Shown in pieces: positions 8,746-16,241 of a stretch of DNA of 64,000 nucleotides. Source of the DNA: QHXW01 sp035297145 (GTDB lineage: Bacteria; Acidobacteriota; Terriglobia; Bryobacterales; Bryobacteraceae); the NCBI GenBank assembly GCA_035297145.1, contig DATGZN010000049.1:1-64000 (forward strand). The letters are read 5' to 3'. The notes beneath the pieces are model-generated. The model had not been told where the DNA came from. It searched no databases and saw only the letters and a program-made list of their open reading frames with translations. Position 1 is the first letter of the stretch. Each line of letters starts with the position of its first letter. Made by a program: the position numbers and the translations under genes.

Positions 8746-10359
8746 ATGAGTTTCTTTGACAAGATGCGAAGGCAGAGGTTACTGTCCTTCAGCTTAATTT
8801 TGTTTACGCTGTCGATGGGTGTGGTGATCGGCACGCTGGTCTCTACCGGGGTGAAAGCCGCAAAGGAGCAGGCTGTGGCTCCAGGGGCGACGCCGTTGGT
8901 GATCCCGCCGAATCCGGGGCAACTCTCCAACGCTTTTAGTCAACTCGCCAAGCAGTTGGAACCGTCGGTAGTCAACATTTCGAGTGAGTACACGCAGAAG
9001 GCAGCCGTCCATGGAAAAAGAAGGCAGCCGCAACAGCAGCAGCAGCCCGAGGATGAGGACGAAGACAACGGGATGCAAGACTTCTTCCAGCGGTTCTTCG
9101 GGAGCCCATTTGGCGAAGCACCTCAGGCAGGGCCGCGAAGAAGTATGAGCCTGGGTTCCGGAATTGTGGTGGACAAGGCGGGCTACATCCTGACTAACGA
9201 CCACGTGGTGGAAAAAGCCACGCGGATCAAGGTGAAGTTCAATGGCGATCCGACGGAGTATGAAGCCAAGGTGATCGGCACAGATCAGGCGACTGATGTG
9301 GCCGTCCTGAAAGTGGATCGCGGAAATCTGGTGCCGGTCAAGGTCGGCAACTCCGACGGCGTGCAGGTGGGCGACTGGGCCGTGGCGATCGGCTCCCCGT
9401 TCGGTTTCGACGAGACGGTGACGGCGGGCATCATCAGCGCTAAGTCGCGTAATCTTCCCGGTGAAGACCAGATGCTCTCCGGGTTCCAGCATTTTCTCCA
9501 GACCGATGCCGCCATCAATCCCGGAAACAGCGGCGGCCCGCTACTGAACATCAACGGTGAGGTCATCGGGATCAACACGATGATTGCCAGCCGTAGCGGC
9601 GGGTATCAGGGAATCGGTTTCGCTCTCCCCATCAACACGGCGGTCAAGATCTATAACCAGATCATCAAGACCGGCAAGGTGACGCGCGGCTCGATCGGCA
9701 TCACATTTCCTTCCATTGATGACAAGAACTACGAATTCGTCAAGGCTTCCGGCGGTGCGCACGGCATCTTTGTCAGCCAGGTGGAACCGGGCGGGCCCGC
9801 AGATAAGGGCGGAGTACAGGAGGGCGACATCATTACGGCCCTCGATGGAAAACCGGTATCGCGCGGTGACGAGTTGATGGATCACGTGGCGGATGCGGCC
9901 ATTGGCCAAACCATGAAGATCACTGTTTTGCGCAACGGCAAGACGGAGAACTTAAGCGTAGTCATTGGCGACCGCAACAAGGTCTTCGCTAACCGCGTGG
10001 GCGGCGGGCAAATGGTTGAGCCGTCCGAGCCAGGCGAAGGAACGCAAGTCAAGTTCGGCATGACAATCCAGGATCTCAACGACTCTTTGCGCCAGAATCT
10101 GGGGTATAAGGGTCCGGCGGGCGTTCTGGTCACCCAGGTCGAACCGGACAGCTTTGCCGATGACGCGGGAGTGCAACCGAACGACATCATCACGCAGGTC
10201 AATAGACAACCCGTCGCCTCGAAGGAGGAACTGGTGAAGATTCAAAGCACGCTAAAGCCCGGTCAGACGGTGTTGATCCGCGTCATGCGTGCTACAGGAC
10301 GGAATCAGCAATGGTCGTCGACGTACGTGACGGGAACATTGCCAAACAGCGGGCAGTAG
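8746..10359 (+). CDS. HtrA/DegP-type periplasmic serine protease with two PDZ domains
   Basis: 537 residues. There is an N-terminal signal/anchor (LLSFSLILFTLSMGVVIG), a Q/E/D-rich linker near residues 90-110, then the trypsin-like domain with catalytic His153 (LTNDHVVEKA), Asp184 (ATDVAVLKV) and Ser262 (NPGNSGGPLL). Two PDZ domains follow at about 325-425 (GIFVSQVEPGGPADKGG) and 430-530 (GVLVTQVEPDSFADDAG). It degrades and chaperones misfolded envelope proteins. ATG 8746 is chosen over a longer frame from TTG 8719 because of GAGGAG upstream. It is followed by a strong terminator, so it is probably monocistronic. Confidence 0.95.
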   Translation: MSFFDKMRRQRLLSFSLILFTLSMGVVIGTLVSTGVKAAKEQAVAPGATPLVIPPNPGQLSNAFSQLAKQLEPSVVNISSEYTQKAAVHGKRRQPQQQQQPEDEDEDNGMQDFFQRFFGSPFGEAPQAGPRRSMSLGSGIVVDKAGYILTNDHVVEKATRIKVKFNGDPTEYEAKVIGTDQATDVAVLKVDRGNLVPVKVGNSDGVQVGDWAVAIGSPFGFDETVTAGIISAKSRNLPGEDQMLSGFQHFLQTDAAINPGNSGGPLLNINGEVIGINTMIASRSGGYQGIGFALPINTAVKIYNQIIKTGKVTRGSIGITFPSIDDKNYEFVKASGGAHGIFVSQVEPGGPADKGGVQEGDIITALDGKPVSRGDELMDHVADAAIGQTMKITVLRNGKTENLSVVIGDRNKVFANRVGGGQMVEPSEPGEGTQVKFGMTIQDLNDSLRQNLGYKGPAGVLVTQVEPDSFADDAGVQPNDIITQVNRQPVASKEELVKIQSTLKPGQTVLIRVMRATGRNQQWSSTYVTGTLPNSGQ

Positions 10360-10376
10360 TTTCGTTTGTTTTACCA

Positions 10377-10407
10377 GGGCAGGCTTCGCGGCCTGCCCTC
10401 ATTTTTG
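10377..10407 (+). terminator. Rho-independent terminator after the HtrA gene
   Basis: GGGCAGGC (10377-10384), loop TTCGCG, GCCTGCCC (10391-10398) is a perfect 8-bp stem followed by TCATTTTTG. Confidence 0.85.
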
Positions 10408-10424
10408 TATCGGAGGTTTTGATT

Positions 10425-11057
10425 TTGCGATCAGTGGCGGTTCTGGCTCTGGCATCCACGTTGCTGTACGGGGCAGCCGATACCACCACGCCCCAGAAGT
10501 CAAAGCCTGTACCTAGCACCAAATCCAAGGCCGTCAGTAAGTCCAAGACCGGCAGTAAATCCAAGACCAGCAGTACATCCAAGACCAGCAGTACATCCAA
10601 AGCCAGCAGCAAGTCCAAGACATCGAAGTCCTCCGCTCACCCGAGCACGACGGCCAAGAGCGGTAAATCGTCGAAGCCGAAAACGGCGGGCAAGCGCGGC
10701 AAGGGATCGCACTCCGCGAGCAACTCCACCTGGCGATCGCGGCAACTCGCCCCCACCCCCGAGCGTTACAAGGAAATTCAGTCTGCGCTGGTGGAACGCG
10801 GCTACTTGAAGAAAGACGCCAGCGGAGTTTGGGATGCCGATTCCGCCGATGCGCTGCGACGCTTCCAGCACGATCAGAGTTTGGACGCGACCGGGAAGCT
10901 GAACTCGCTTTCGCTCATTGCCCTAGGGCTGGGGCCGAAGCACCCGGCGCCAGCGCCCGCACCGGCTGCACCCTCAGCCATTCCGGCTGCACCTCCGGCG
11001 ATCCCCGCCGGCCCCCAAGCACCCGCAGCTCCGACTCCCCAGACTGTAAGAAACTGA
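10425..11057 (+). CDS. Secreted Ser/Lys-rich protein with peptidoglycan-binding domain
   Basis: 210 residues from a TTG start with GGAGG 8 nt upstream. Signal peptide RSVAVLALASTLLYGAA, then a low-complexity linker of repeated Ser-Lys-Thr units (about residues 20-95, with a repeated SKTSSTSK unit), a peptidoglycan-binding type 1 domain at about 105-165 (YKEIQSALVERGYLKKD, DADSADALRRFQHDQSL) and a Pro/Ala-rich tail. It would bind cell-wall peptidoglycan in the periplasm; no catalytic domain is seen. The basic linker might contact anionic surface polymers (inference). Confidence 0.8.
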   Translation: MRSVAVLALASTLLYGAADTTTPQKSKPVPSTKSKAVSKSKTGSKSKTSSTSKTSSTSKASSKSKTSKSSAHPSTTAKSGKSSKPKTAGKRGKGSHSASNSTWRSRQLAPTPERYKEIQSALVERGYLKKDASGVWDADSADALRRFQHDQSLDATGKLNSLSLIALGLGPKHPAPAPAPAAPSAIPAAPPAIPAGPQAPAAPTPQTVRN

Positions 11058-11106
11058 CCTGCGTGAAGCGCTGAACAAACGGCTGGCTGTCGCCGATTCA
11101 CCCCCC

Positions 11107-12078
11107 TCAATCGTCGTAAAAATTGTGCTCCCAGGCGTGCTTTGCAAGGATTGTCAGAACCTTATCCGGGAGGGGGCCTTTGCCGGGGATGGAGCAGTTG
11201 AAGTCGACGTTGGCGCGGGTGCGCATGCCGGGGATGACCGTGGAGACTGCCGGAGCTGAAAGGCAAAAACGCAGCGCCACCTCGGGCATTGTGCCGTTCT
11301 GAATATGCAGGTCGTGCTGGATAGCGGCGACCTTCTCGGCCACCTGCTTCTTGCGATCGCCTTTGAAATATCCGGCGCGAAAATCAGTCGGCTCAAATTG
11401 CGTGTACTGATCGATCTTGCCTGTAAGGGCGCCTTCATCCAAAGGGCAGCGGGCGATTACGCCGATGTCCCGCTTAACCGCCAGCGGAAAGAGATTGGCC
11501 TGGGGTGTCTGATCAAAGACGTTGTAGATCACCTGCACGGTATCGATCAGACCGGTTTCGATGATTTCTAGCGCGGTGTCGGGCTGATGGTCGTTGATCG
11601 AGATGCCCACGGCCTGCGCCTTTCCCGATCGCTTAATGTCTTCGAGGGCCCGCTTCCACTCATCGCGCGCGATCCACTCGGGGTTCCAGACGTGCAACTG
11701 CTGCACATCGATGGTCTCGATGCCGAGGTTTTTCAGGCTGAGTTCGGTGGATGCCATGACGTAGTCGTACGGGAAGACCTCGGAGATGGGGACGCCCGGT
11801 CGTGCCGGCCAGAGCTGGTTCTTGGGTGGCACTTTCGAAGCGACATAGATCTTGTGTCCGGCGTCGCGAACCACTTCGCCGACGAGCTGCTCGCTGTGGC
11901 CATCGCCGTACGCCAGGGCGGTGTCGATGAAATTCAATCCGAGCTCGATGGCGTGGCGGAGGGACAGGAGGGATTCCCGGTCATCGCCGCCCAGCCACTG
12001 AGTTCCGCCGATGCCCCAGGCGCCGTAGCCCATCTCGCTGAAGTGAAAACCGGTCCTGCCCAGCTTGCGATAGCGCAT
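11107..12078 (-). CDS. Aldo/keto reductase
   Basis: 323 residues with the TIM-barrel AKR layout. MRYRKLGRTGFHFSEMGYG starts it, the catalytic tetrad is visible as Asp and Tyr in FIDTALAYGDGHSE, Lys in IYVASKVPP and His in DVQQLHVWNP, and the NADPH-binding end carries AVSTVIPGMRTRANVD. It reduces aldehydes or ketones with NADPH; the substrate is unknown. The start ATG lies 19 bp from the divergent start of the aldolase-like gene, and a TATAAT box on this strand (12092-12087) ends 8 nt before the ATG, so the mRNA is probably nearly leaderless. Confidence 0.9.
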   Translation of the reverse strand: MRYRKLGRTGFHFSEMGYGAWGIGGTQWLGGDDRESLLSLRHAIELGLNFIDTALAYGDGHSEQLVGEVVRDAGHKIYVASKVPPKNQLWPARPGVPISEVFPYDYVMASTELSLKNLGIETIDVQQLHVWNPEWIARDEWKRALEDIKRSGKAQAVGISINDHQPDTALEIIETGLIDTVQVIYNVFDQTPQANLFPLAVKRDIGVIARCPLDEGALTGKIDQYTQFEPTDFRAGYFKGDRKKQVAEKVAAIQHDLHIQNGTMPEVALRFCLSAPAVSTVIPGMRTRANVDFNCSIPGKGPLPDKVLTILAKHAWEHNFYDD

Positions 12079-12085
12079 GGCACAC

Positions 12086-12092
12086 TATTATA
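12086..12092. promoter_or_regulatory. Shared divergent -10 boxes for aldo/keto reductase and aldolase-like genes
   Basis: CTATTATAG reads TATTAT on the plus strand (12086-12091, ending 6 nt before ATG 12098) and TATAAT on the minus strand (12092-12087, ending 8 nt before ATG 12078). Both genes would have leaderless or nearly leaderless transcripts and their promoters exclude each other. A weak plus-strand -35, TTGCGA, is at 12065. Confidence 0.55.
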
Positions 12093-12097
12093 GAACC

Positions 12098-12799
12098 ATG
12101 AGCTTGGGGAAATCGCTGCGGTTGCGCCGGATTTTCGCGAATGGGCGCGCGCTGATTGTGCCGATGCATCACCGCGCGGATGACCTGGTTCCGATGGTGC
12201 GCAGCGTGGCGCGGTCGGGCGTGGATGGCGTTGCGTTGTCACCGGGCGTTCTGGAGCGCGTGATTGAGGATCTGGCGGGGCTCGCGGTGATTCTGCGTTT
12301 GAACGGGTCAAAACGGGCGCCGCAACTGGTGAGCGTGCAAGGCGCGCTGGAACTGGGCGCCGAAGCCGTACTGCTTAGAGTAGACGCTCACGATGCTCAC
12401 GATCTGGAGCGGCTGGGGCGCGTTACCGAAGACGCACGGCGGCTGGGGATGCCGGTGATCACCGAAATTCTGGGCGAGGACCTGCCCGCGGTGGTCACGA
12501 TCGCCGCGGAGTACGGCGCAGATGTCATCCTGACGCAATGTTCCGGCGACCTGGCGGAGTTTCATCAGACGGTGCGCACGGCAGGACGTCCGGTACTGGC
12601 TTCCGTGGGACCGCTGGGGCCAGTGACTGAGCTTCTCCGTTTCGTCAATGACTGCCTGGAGGCGGGCGCGCAGGGCGTTGTGGTGGAGCCGCAGAAGGAG
12701 CAGGTGCTGGCCGGCCTGAACGCGCTGGTGCATCAAGGCGTTTCCGTGGCCGAGGCGCTGGAGACGGCCGAGCCGGAGCGAGTGAGCGCACCCAAGTAA
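12098..12799 (+). CDS. DhnA/LsrF-type class I aldolase-like protein lacking the Schiff-base lysine
   Basis: 233 residues with the DeoC/DhnA TIM-barrel order: IFANGRALIVPMHHRADDL near the N-terminus, GVDGVALSPGVLERV, GMPVITEILGED, EYGADVILTQCSGD, then PVLASVGPLG. In the family the strand before the active site reads V-K-T-Y-Y/S-G with the Schiff-base lysine; the matching segment here is V-I-L-T-Q-C-S-G, with Leu where Lys is expected. The usual G-R-N phosphate-binding turn is replaced by EPQKEQ. It is therefore probably not a classical aldolase. Divergent from the aldo/keto reductase with overlapping promoters. Confidence 0.65.
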   Translation: MSLGKSLRLRRIFANGRALIVPMHHRADDLVPMVRSVARSGVDGVALSPGVLERVIEDLAGLAVILRLNGSKRAPQLVSVQGALELGAEAVLLRVDAHDAHDLERLGRVTEDARRLGMPVITEILGEDLPAVVTIAAEYGADVILTQCSGDLAEFHQTVRTAGRPVLASVGPLGPVTELLRFVNDCLEAGAQGVVVEPQKEQVLAGLNALVHQGVSVAEALETAEPERVSAPK

Positions 12800-12818
12800 G
12801 TGGAAACGCACTCGGCGG

Positions 12819-12824
12819 TAGACT
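12819..12824 (+). promoter_or_regulatory. -10-like TAGACT in CGGTAGACTG
   Basis: The decamer CGGTAGACTG occurs here, 13 nt before ATG 12838, and again at 14851-14860 before the sulfoquinovose synthase gene. It resembles the TANACT boxes at 4700 and 6514. Confidence 0.4.
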
Positions 12825-12837
12825 GTTCAAAGAGAGT

Positions 12838-13659
12838 ATGTGGAGAGCCTTAGCCGCGCTTTTCCTTTTCGCCGGGGCGCTGGCCGCCAACGTGCGGCTC
12901 TATCTCAAAGACGGCACCAATCAGATCGTTCGCGAATACCAGGTGCAGCAGGATCGTGTGCACTACTACAGCATCGAGCGCAGCGACTGGGAAGACATTC
13001 CGCTCGACTTGGTCGATTTGAAGCGCACCGAAGCGGAAATTGCCGCGAAGAAGGCAGCAGTCGAGGAAGACGTCAAGGTTGTCGAGGCGGAAGAAAAGGT
13101 CGTCCAGGAGCAGAAGCGCGAGGTCAGGAGGATCCCCCAGGACCCCGGCGTGTACCAGTTGCATGACGGCAAAGAGCTGCGCATTTTGCAGCTGGCGGAA
13201 TCAAGTGTGCGTACCAACAAGCGGCGCTCGGTGCTGAAGGTGCTTTCGCCGATTCCGGTAGTATCGGGCAAGGCGACGCTTGAGGTCGACAACGCGCATG
13301 CGAATTATTTCGTGGAAACCAACACGCCGGAGTTCTATATTCAATTGGCGACGGACGACCAGTTCGGCATCATCCGGCTGACGCCCAAAGACAATTATCG
13401 GATTGCCGAGAAGATCACGGTGATGCCGGTAACCAAGGAAATGGTGGAGGAACCGGAGGAAGTGGAGATTTTCCGCACCCAGGCCGACGTAAACGGTCTG
13501 TATAAGATCTGGCCGCAGAAGCCGCTCGAACCAGGTGAGTACGCGGTGGTCGAGGCCACGCCGGGCAAGATCAACATGCAGATCTGGGATTTCGCGTGGA
13601 GCCCTGGGGCGAAGTATGTGCCGGTGCCTGTGAAAGACAGCAAGGCGGGGAAACGTTAG
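12838..13659 (+). CDS. Secreted protein with coiled-coil segment, unknown function
   Basis: 273 residues. MWRALAALFLFAGALAANVR is a signal peptide cut after ALA. An NVRLYLKDGTNQIVREYQV beta element follows, then a charged helical stretch at about 58-95 rich in Glu, Lys and Val (coiled-coil-like), then a beta-rich C-terminal half. I do not recognise a named domain, though similar secreted proteins are common in Acidobacteriota. The next gene is convergent 12 bp away, so this is a single-gene transcript or the end of the aldolase-like unit. Confidence 0.7.
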   Translation: MWRALAALFLFAGALAANVRLYLKDGTNQIVREYQVQQDRVHYYSIERSDWEDIPLDLVDLKRTEAEIAAKKAAVEEDVKVVEAEEKVVQEQKREVRRIPQDPGVYQLHDGKELRILQLAESSVRTNKRRSVLKVLSPIPVVSGKATLEVDNAHANYFVETNTPEFYIQLATDDQFGIIRLTPKDNYRIAEKITVMPVTKEMVEEPEEVEIFRTQADVNGLYKIWPQKPLEPGEYAVVEATPGKINMQIWDFAWSPGAKYVPVPVKDSKAGKR

Positions 13660-13671
13660 CTCCCTGTTGGG

Positions 13672-14703
13672 CTAGTTCAGGAAATACGTCCGGTAGAGCG
13701 TATCGCGCTGTTTGGGGATGAAGCCGGCGTCGCGGATGAGGCGGCGGAGCTCCTCTTCCGACGCGCGGTGATGCGCGCCGGCGGCGGAAACGACATTCTC
13801 CTCGATCATGATGCTGCCCACATCGTTGCCGCCGAAGCGCAGGCCGAGCTGGCAGGTTTTCAAGCCTGGCGTGACCCAGGACGACTGAATGTTTTCGATG
13901 TTGTCGAGATAAATGCGCGAGAGGGCCAGCATTTGCAGATATTCGACGGCTGTGGCTTCCTCTTTGATAAAGCGGCCGAGCGAGGTGTTTTCGCGTTGGA
14001 ATGTCCAGGGAATGAACGCGGTGAAGCCGCCGGTGTCTTCCTGGATCTGGCGCACGATTTCGAGATGATGGATGCGCTGCTCGAATGTCTCGCCGCAGCC
14101 GAACATCATGGTGGCGGTGGTGCGCATGCCGAGCGCATGCGCGGTGCGGTGCGTGTCGATCCACTCGTTCACCGAGCATTTCAGCCGGCTGATGCGATGG
14201 CGCACGGCGTCATCCAGAATCTCGGCACCGCCGCCGGGAATGGAATCGAGACCGGCATCGCGCAGACGGGCGATGGTGTCACGCAGCGAGATTCCGCTGA
14301 TCTGGGCGATATTGGTGATCTCAGGGGCTGAGAAGCAATGGCAGTGGATGGTGAAGCGCTGCTTGATGGAGCGCAGCAGGTCTTCGTACCATTCGATTTT
14401 CAGATCGGGATGCAGGCCGCCCTGCATGAGGATGCCGGTGCCACCGAGGTCGATGGTCTCCTGAATTTTGTCGAAAATTGTTTCCTTGGGAAGCACGTAC
14501 CCTTCCGCGTGACCCATCGGCCGGTAAAAGGCGCAGAAACTACAATATTCGGTGCAGAAGTTCGTGTAGTTGATGTTGCGATCGATGATGTACGAGACCA
14601 CGCCTTCGGGATGCAGCTTGCGGCGCACTGCGTCGGCCTCCATGCCAATTCCGATGAGGTCGTCGGAACGCAGCAGATCGAGCGCTTCGTGGGATGAAAT
14701 CAT
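13672..14703 (-). CDS. mqnC: Cyclic dehypoxanthinyl futalosine synthase (radical SAM), menaquinone pathway
   Basis: 343 residues. The radical-SAM cluster motif CTEYCSFC is at about residues 50-60, preceded by INYTNFC and followed by the MqnC-typical FYRPMGHAEGYVL. SAM/substrate regions GGTGILMQGGLHPD and DSIPGGGAEIL are present, and the C-terminal half includes GGNDVGSIMIEENVVSAAG. The enzyme cyclises dehypoxanthine futalosine in the futalosine route to menaquinone. The other mqn genes are not in the window. ATG 14703 is used because the upstream 23 residues of the open frame look non-coding. Cytoplasmic, oxygen-sensitive 4Fe-4S enzyme. Confidence 0.92.
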   Translation of the reverse strand: MISSHEALDLLRSDDLIGIGMEADAVRRKLHPEGVVSYIIDRNINYTNFCTEYCSFCAFYRPMGHAEGYVLPKETIFDKIQETIDLGGTGILMQGGLHPDLKIEWYEDLLRSIKQRFTIHCHCFSAPEITNIAQISGISLRDTIARLRDAGLDSIPGGGAEILDDAVRHRISRLKCSVNEWIDTHRTAHALGMRTTATMMFGCGETFEQRIHHLEIVRQIQEDTGGFTAFIPWTFQRENTSLGRFIKEEATAVEYLQMLALSRIYLDNIENIQSSWVTPGLKTCQLGLRFGGNDVGSIMIEENVVSAAGAHHRASEEELRRLIRDAGFIPKQRDTLYRTYFLN

Positions 14704-14853
14704 TAGGCTAAACCACCATCTTAGCGCAAGGATGTTGCCATTCCGTTGAAACTGCGGAGCCCACGCAAGCATCTCAATTTACAACGAAGAAAAGGCGAAT
14801 CTCGAGCTGCGGCTTTTTTGTGCTCGAGTGCACGTAGCTGCGCAGTGGTACGG

Positions 14854-14859
14854 TAGACT
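14854..14859 (+). promoter_or_regulatory. -10-like TAGACT upstream of the sulfoquinovose synthase gene
   Basis: Second occurrence of CGGTAGACTG (14851-14860). It lies 34 nt before ATG 14894, with AAGGAG at 14873 as a ribosome site further down. The rest of 14704-14893 holds only a loose CTCGAG inverted repeat. Confidence 0.4.
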
Positions 14860-14893
14860 GAGTTGATCGATAAGGAGTAACGGGACAAACCGC

Positions 14894-16105
14894 ATGAGGA
14901 TCTGTGTATTGGGTGGTGACGGCTACTGCGGCTGGGCGACAGCCCTTTACTTGTCGAAGAAAGGCCACCGGGTTGCGATAGTCGATAACTTTTTGCGGCG
15001 CCAATGGGATTTCGAACTGGGTGTACAGACGCTGACGCCGATACAACCGCTTGCCGAGCGCCTGCGCGTCTGGCAGGAGCTGACGGGCGAAGCGATCGAG
15101 CTGTTCACCGGCGATGTGACCGATTACGAATTCCTGTCGTCGGCGATTGCTGCATTTCGCCCGGAGGCCGTGGTGCATTTCGCCGAGCAGCGCTCCGCCC
15201 CCTATTCGATGATTGACCGCAAGCATGCGGTCTTCACGCAAGTGAACAACGTGGCCGGCACCCTGAATCTGTTGTTCGCGATCAAGGAATTGCAGCCGGA
15301 CTGCCATCTGGTGAAGCTCGGCACCATGGGCGAATACGGCACGCCGAATATCGATATTGAGGAAGGCTACATTCGGATCGAGCACAATGGGCGCAGTGAC
15401 GTTCTTCCGTATCCCAAGCAGCCGGGGTCGTTCTATCACCTTTCGAAAGTACACGACAGCCACAACATCATGTTCGCCTGCAAGATCTGGAAGCTGCGCG
15501 CCACGGATCTTAACCAGGGCGTGGTATACGGCACGGTAACTGACGAAACTGCGCTCGACGAAGCGCTGATCAACCGCTTCGACTACGACGACGTCTTCGG
15601 CACGGTTCTGAACCGCTTCTGTGTGCAGGCGGCGGCGGATCATCCGCTGACGGTGTACGGGCGGGGCGGGCAGACGCGCGGTTTCCTGGATATTCGGGAC
15701 ACCGTGCGCTGCGTCGAGCTGGCTTGTTTGAATCCCGCGAATCCGGGCGAGTGCCGGGTATTCAATCAATTCACGGAGCAGTTTTCGGTGCTAGAGCTGG
15801 CGCACATGGTACAAGGGGCAGCGCGGAAACTGGGAGTAACAGTGAAAATCGATCACTTGCCTACACCACGCGTCGAAGCCGAGGAACACTACTACAATGC
15901 CAAACACTCCAGGCTCATTGACCTGGGGTTGCGGCCGCATTATTTATCGGATTCGCTGCTCGACTCGCTCATGAACATTGCGATCCATTATCAGGACCGG
16001 ATCAACCCCTCGCTGTTCCTGCCGCAGGTGAAGTGGCAGAACTCGCACAATCAAATCAACCGCCCGCTCGCCACAGCCGCCCTCGCAACGCCGGGAGGTG
16101 ATTGA
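14894..16105 (+). CDS. sqdB: UDP-sulfoquinovose synthase (SQD1/SqdB type)
   Basis: 403 residues of the extended short-chain dehydrogenase fold. The NAD-binding glycine motif is GGDGYCGWATA at residue 7. The SQD1-specific segment LGTMGEYGTPNIDIEEGYI is at about 143-161, and the catalytic Tyr and Lys are in FYHLSKVHDSHN. The length matches SQD1 (about 390-400). The enzyme makes UDP-sulfoquinovose from UDP-glucose and sulfite, the headgroup donor for sulfolipid SQDG or for sulfoquinovose-containing glycans. The start has AAGGAG upstream. Downstream are an amidotransferase remnant and a GT21-like glycosyltransferase on the same strand; no SqdX gene is adjacent. Confidence 0.92.
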   Translation: MRICVLGGDGYCGWATALYLSKKGHRVAIVDNFLRRQWDFELGVQTLTPIQPLAERLRVWQELTGEAIELFTGDVTDYEFLSSAIAAFRPEAVVHFAEQRSAPYSMIDRKHAVFTQVNNVAGTLNLLFAIKELQPDCHLVKLGTMGEYGTPNIDIEEGYIRIEHNGRSDVLPYPKQPGSFYHLSKVHDSHNIMFACKIWKLRATDLNQGVVYGTVTDETALDEALINRFDYDDVFGTVLNRFCVQAAADHPLTVYGRGGQTRGFLDIRDTVRCVELACLNPANPGECRVFNQFTEQFSVLELAHMVQGAARKLGVTVKIDHLPTPRVEAEEHYYNAKHSRLIDLGLRPHYLSDSLLDSLMNIAIHYQDRINPSLFLPQVKWQNSHNQINRPLATAALATPGGD

Positions 16106-16106
16106 A

Positions 16107-16241
16107 TTGTGCGGTATCGCGGGCTTTCACGCACTTCGCGGGTGAGGCGTTCCTCGAGTGGGACGCCGCCTGGTGGCGCGACCGGCTCTGCGTGATCGCT
16201 AGCGGCGGCAAGGTAGTGCTCAGCAACCAACTCATGCCGGC
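16107..16241 (+). pseudogene. Remnant of a class II glutamine amidotransferase/asparagine synthetase start
   Basis: GGGAGGTGA (16093-16101) followed by TTG 16107 reads (M)CGIAGFHALRG and then TGA at 16143. CGIAGF with the N-terminal Cys is the hallmark of class II amidotransferases such as AsnB. A different frame from 16141 stays open for about 37 codons (GEAFLEWDAAWWRDRLCVI...) up to a TGA inside the next gene. The ribosome site and first codons survive while the body is lost, so this is a deletion relic. Confidence 0.6.
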
